Made by a program: the position numbers and the translations under genes. DNA of 7,822 nucleotides, from NCBI GenBank assembly GCA_015485015.1, contig WFUK01000161.1, positions 1-7,822 on the forward strand, read 5' to 3'. Within the stretch, counting starts at the first letter, position 1; the number at the start of each line of letters is the position of its first letter. Of the stretch, positions 5,733-7,822 are shown piece after piece. The notes beneath the pieces were generated by a model. The model worked only from the letters and a program-made list of their open reading frames with translations. It was not told where the DNA came from and did no database searches. The stretch is from Paracoccaceae bacterium. Lineage in GTDB: Bacteria; Pseudomonadota; Alphaproteobacteria; Rhodobacterales; Rhodobacteraceae.

Positions 5733-6371
5733 CTAATCGTCCACCCCCATGTGGCGCTTTGCCCATGCTAAAGCGGCCTCTACGGTATCCACCATCTCCA
5801 TTTTCGGTAGCGCAGGTCGCTCGATCAGGATCACCTTCATCCCAAGCTGCCGCGCCGCACCAAGTTTGGGCCAGCCGCCCTGCCCGCCGGCATTATGCAC
5901 CACCAGCGCGTCAATGCCTTGGGCTGAAAGCTCCGCCACTTCCCCCGCCACATCAAACGGCCCGCGCATGGAGCGCAATCGACCATTTGGCGGCATGGGT
6001 GGATGCGGCGGGTTGCGGCTGCGGATGCAAAGCTCGGTATCTGACAGGCGGTAAAACGGTGCCAATCGGCCATTCCCCACCGCCAAAAGCGCCCGCTTGG
6101 CCCCGCTTGCAGCCAGCGCTTCTGCGGCAGCTTCGGCGCTTGCGGCCATGGTCCAGTTATCCTCGGGCGCTGACTGCCAGCCCGAGCGCGCCAGCCCGAT
6201 ATGGGGCTTATCGTGCATAGAAAGCGCGGCGCATTGCCAAAGGTCAGTATCAAACGGATGCGGCGCGATCACCGCGATTTCACCAGCCGGATCGACCCCG
6301 ATCCCCGCCGCCCCCAGCGCTTCTTCCAGCAAATCCGCCTCGCGCGAGCCACCGATTAGCGCCAGCTTCAT
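5733..6371 (-). CDS. cobK: Short CobK-like precorrin-6A reductase family protein
   Basis: The 212-residue protein matches the CobK/CbiJ family along most of its length. It has an N-terminal LIGGSREA nucleotide-binding start, a HPFDT segment where the family has THPFA, RSRNPPHPP, MRGPFDVAGE, and VVHNAGGQGGWPKLGAARQL, where the family usually has KNSGG. CobK reduces precorrin-6A to the 6B form with NADPH in corrin-ring synthesis. The protein is shorter than the roughly 240-250 residues usual for CobK. The missing stretch lies between the N-terminal GG motif and HPF, where the family has a VGGFGG segment. No frameshift is visible in the other frames, so this is a clean internal loss or a divergent subgroup. 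The ATG overlaps the rnd stop as ATGA (4 bases), implying translational coupling. Enzyme activity is uncertain. Confidence 0.75.
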   Translation of the reverse strand: MKLALIGGSREADLLEEALGAAGIGVDPAGEIAVIAPHPFDTDLWQCAALSMHDKPHIGLARSGWQSAPEDNWTMAASAEAAAEALAASGAKRALLAVGNGRLAPFYRLSDTELCIRSRNPPHPPMPPNGRLRSMRGPFDVAGEVAELSAQGIDALVVHNAGGQGGWPKLGAARQLGMKVILIERPALPKMEMVDTVEAALAWAKRHMGVDD

Positions 6372-7525
6372 AGCTCGATAATGGTCACGCCTTGCGGCCC
6401 GGCCGAAAGCGCGATTTCGCCGCGTTTCAGCCGCAAAGCATCCTCGCCAAACACCTCGCGCCGCCAGCCCGCTAGCGCATGCACATCGGGGTTATCCTCG
6501 CCCGCGATCCGGTCCAGATCGGCAGCGGTTGCGATCAGCTTGCTCGCCACGCCCTCCGCGCCGGATTTGGCCTTCAGCAATACCCGCAGCAAATCCCCCA
6601 GCGCCTCGTTGCCTTGGGGCTTTTCGCGCGATTTGGGCGGCTTGGGCAGGTCTTTTTCCGGCATTTCCATGCCCGCCTTCACCGCCTTTAAAATCCCTTC
6701 GGCAATCGGTCCTTTGCGGCCTTCGCGCAGTAGCCTTGAGCGGCTTAGGTCGCTCAAATCCTTGGGCTTGTTCGCCGCCAGCTCCAGCAATGCGTCGTCT
6801 TTAAAAACCCGGGGCCGGGGGATATTACGATCCTGGGCATAGCTTTCACGAAATTGCGCCAGCGCATGGGCCACCGCCAAAAAGCGCGGAGAATTGGTGC
6901 GGGTTTTCAGGCGCTTGCCCGCGTCTTCGGGGCGGATAATATAGGTATCGGGGTTCATCAAAACCGCCAATTCCTCCTGCACCCAAGGCTCCCGCCCCTT
7001 GGCCTTCAGCTCTTTGGCAAGGAATTCATACACCACCCGCAGATGCGTTACATCGCCAATGGCATAGGTCTTTTGCTTATCGGTCAGCGGGCGGCGGGAC
7101 CAATCGGTGAAGCGGCTGGATTTATCGACCTGCTCCCGCGCGATCTTGCGCACGAGGGTTTCATAGCCGACCTGCTCGCCAAAGCCGCAAACCATCGCCG
7201 CGACCTGGGTATCAAAGAATGGCTTGGGGATAACCCCCGCCTCGACCGCAAAAATCTCCAGATCCTGCCGCGCGGCGTGGAAAACCTTCACCACGTTTTC
7301 ATCCTCAAACAGCGCATAAAGCGGCGCAAGATCAATGCCATTGGCCAACGGATCAATCAGCGCGCCGCCCTCATCGCCCTCGCCGGGCATGGCGACCTGC
7401 ACCAGGCAGAGCTTGGAATAATAGGTCCGCTCGCGCAAAAATTCGGTATCTACGGTTACGTAGGGATGGGCGGCGCAAGCGGTGCAAAACTCGGCCAGCG
7501 CCTCGGTGGTTGTTATTGTTTTCAT
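6368..7525 (-). CDS. rnd: Ribonuclease D
   Basis: This 385-residue 3'-5' exoribonuclease trims the 3' ends of tRNA precursors and other small RNAs. The DEDDy catalytic set is intact: Asp26 and Glu28 in VDTEF, Asp88 in HAARQDLEIF, and Tyr154 and Asp158 in YAIGDVTHL. An HRDC domain follows at about 214-285 (PRVFKDDALLELA, DLSRSRLLREGRKG). The C-terminal part is typical in length. The ATG at 7525 (MKTITTTEAL) is chosen because it places the first motif where the family has it. A longer frame to 7639 would add 38 residues and overlap the divergent aminotransferase gene by 62 bases. It is the first gene of the minus-strand block, and its stop overlaps the cobK-like start. Confidence 0.95.
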   Translation of the reverse strand: MKTITTTEALAEFCTACAAHPYVTVDTEFLRERTYYSKLCLVQVAMPGEGDEGGALIDPLANGIDLAPLYALFEDENVVKVFHAARQDLEIFAVEAGVIPKPFFDTQVAAMVCGFGEQVGYETLVRKIAREQVDKSSRFTDWSRRPLTDKQKTYAIGDVTHLRVVYEFLAKELKAKGREPWVQEELAVLMNPDTYIIRPEDAGKRLKTRTNSPRFLAVAHALAQFRESYAQDRNIPRPRVFKDDALLELAANKPKDLSDLSRSRLLREGRKGPIAEGILKAVKAGMEMPEKDLPKPPKSREKPQGNEALGDLLRVLLKAKSGAEGVASKLIATAADLDRIAGEDNPDVHALAGWRREVFGEDALRLKRGEIALSAGPQGVTIIEL

Positions 7526-7577
7526 ATCCCTGCTATATCTGTGAATATCGCTGAAATCCACCACTTTTGAGGCCTCC
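7526..7577. promoter_or_regulatory. Short divergent intergenic region between rnd and the aminotransferase
   Basis: These 52 bases separate two divergent starts, so promoters for both transcripts should lie here or just inside the genes. The sequence is AT-rich in the middle (TATATC at 7534-7539, GAATATC nearby), but I see no convincing -35/-10 pair. On the plus strand GAGG (7569-7572) is the ribosome-binding site of the aminotransferase gene. Confidence 0.35.
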
Positions 7578-7822
7578 ATGCGCGCTACCCTTGATTTTGA
7601 TCTCGCCACCCCCGAAGCGCCGCCCGAGGCCTCGATCAATGCGGCAGTAAAATTGCTGAAATCGGGCTTTTTATTTCGCTATGCCGAGATGGGCGGCGAG
7701 GGCAACGAGGCCGCGCTGCTGGAGCAGGAATTCGCAGCCCTGCTGGGGCGGAAATACTGTATTGCCGTTAATTCCGGCGGATCGGCGATCTTTCTGGCGC
7801 TGAAGGCGGCGGGGGTGAAGCC
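7578..7822 (+). CDS. DegT/DnrJ/EryC1/StrS family PLP-dependent aminotransferase, 3'-truncated by window edge
   Basis: The first 81 codons are visible, beginning MRATLDFDLATPEAPPEAS. GFLFRYAEMGG and YCIAVNSGGSAIFLALKAAG match the N-terminal region of sugar and amino-acid aminotransferases of the DegT/DnrJ family. The NSGG(S/T) turn lies where the cofactor phosphate is held. The catalytic Lys lies beyond the window. Members transfer amino groups to keto-sugars or other keto acids in surface-glycan and secondary-metabolite pathways. The substrate cannot be told from this piece. GAGG lies six bases before the ATG. The gene is divergent from rnd, so it belongs to a separate transcript. Confidence 0.85.
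   Translation, partial: MRATLDFDLATPEAPPEASINAAVKLLKSGFLFRYAEMGGEGNEAALLEQEFAALLGRKYCIAVNSGGSAIFLALKAAGVK

Noticed and set aside
5692..5766. N-terminal extension of SufE to 5766
   Set aside because: The added 25 residues are unlike SufE and overlap the cobK-like gene, while a good ribosome-binding site lies before the ATG at 5691.
6854..7570. Long plus-strand open frame (238 codons) opposite rnd
   Set aside because: The minus strand encodes a complete ribonuclease D with all catalytic residues; the plus frame shows no motif.
7526..7639. N-terminal extension of ribonuclease D to 7639
   Set aside because: It would overlap the divergent aminotransferase gene and add residues not found before the exonuclease domain in this family; the ATG at 7525 fits better.

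Overview
The window looks like chromosomal DNA of an alphaproteobacterium, most likely a Rhodobacterales (Roseobacter-type) species. The reasons are a DctD-type regulator with a Fis-like tail, a methionine synthase that appears to be made of separate proteins, a DUF1638 gene beside a corrinoid protein, and mostly GC-rich coding sequence (one line sampled in the ribonuclease D gene is about 63% GC). No tRNA, rRNA, CRISPR array, transposase or integrase is visible.

Layout. (1) Bases 1-1095 (+) hold the 3' part of a DctD/NtrC-like response regulator. Its AAA+ domain has lost the sigma-54-contacting GAFTGA loop. (2) Bases 1086-2282 (-) hold an AT-richer gene for an unrecognised seven-helix membrane protein. 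It starts at TTG and has its own promoter. (3) Bases 2283-2492 carry that promoter, an in-frame relic of the last 23 codons of a dctD-like gene, and a hairpin terminator right after the relic's stop. The membrane-protein gene is therefore bracketed by two copies of a dctD 3' end, which suggests an insertion or duplication at the end of dctD. (4) Bases 2493-2831 (-) hold a small lipoprotein gene, preceded by a perfect 8-bp-arm inverted repeat that overlaps its candidate -35 box. (5) Bases 2903-7525 (-) are a co-directional, tightly packed block. In transcription order it runs ribonuclease D, a short CobK-like reductase, SufE, a homocysteine methyltransferase, a MetH-type corrinoid protein and a DUF1638 protein. 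(6) From base 7578 (+), divergent from rnd, a DegT/DnrJ-family aminotransferase begins and runs off the window.

How the genes work together. The homocysteine methyltransferase matches the first module of MetH, and the corrinoid protein matches the cap plus cobalamin module. No folate-binding or reactivation module is present here, so those parts must lie elsewhere in the genome. The embedded DUF1638 gene and the nearby CobK-like gene fit a B12-centred theme. Ribonuclease D and SufE are probably housekeeping genes sharing the transcript. The most notable points are the split methionine synthase with DUF1638, the dctD 3'-end duplication around the foreign-looking membrane gene, the missing GAFTGA loop, and the CobK-like protein lacking the usual GGFGG segment.
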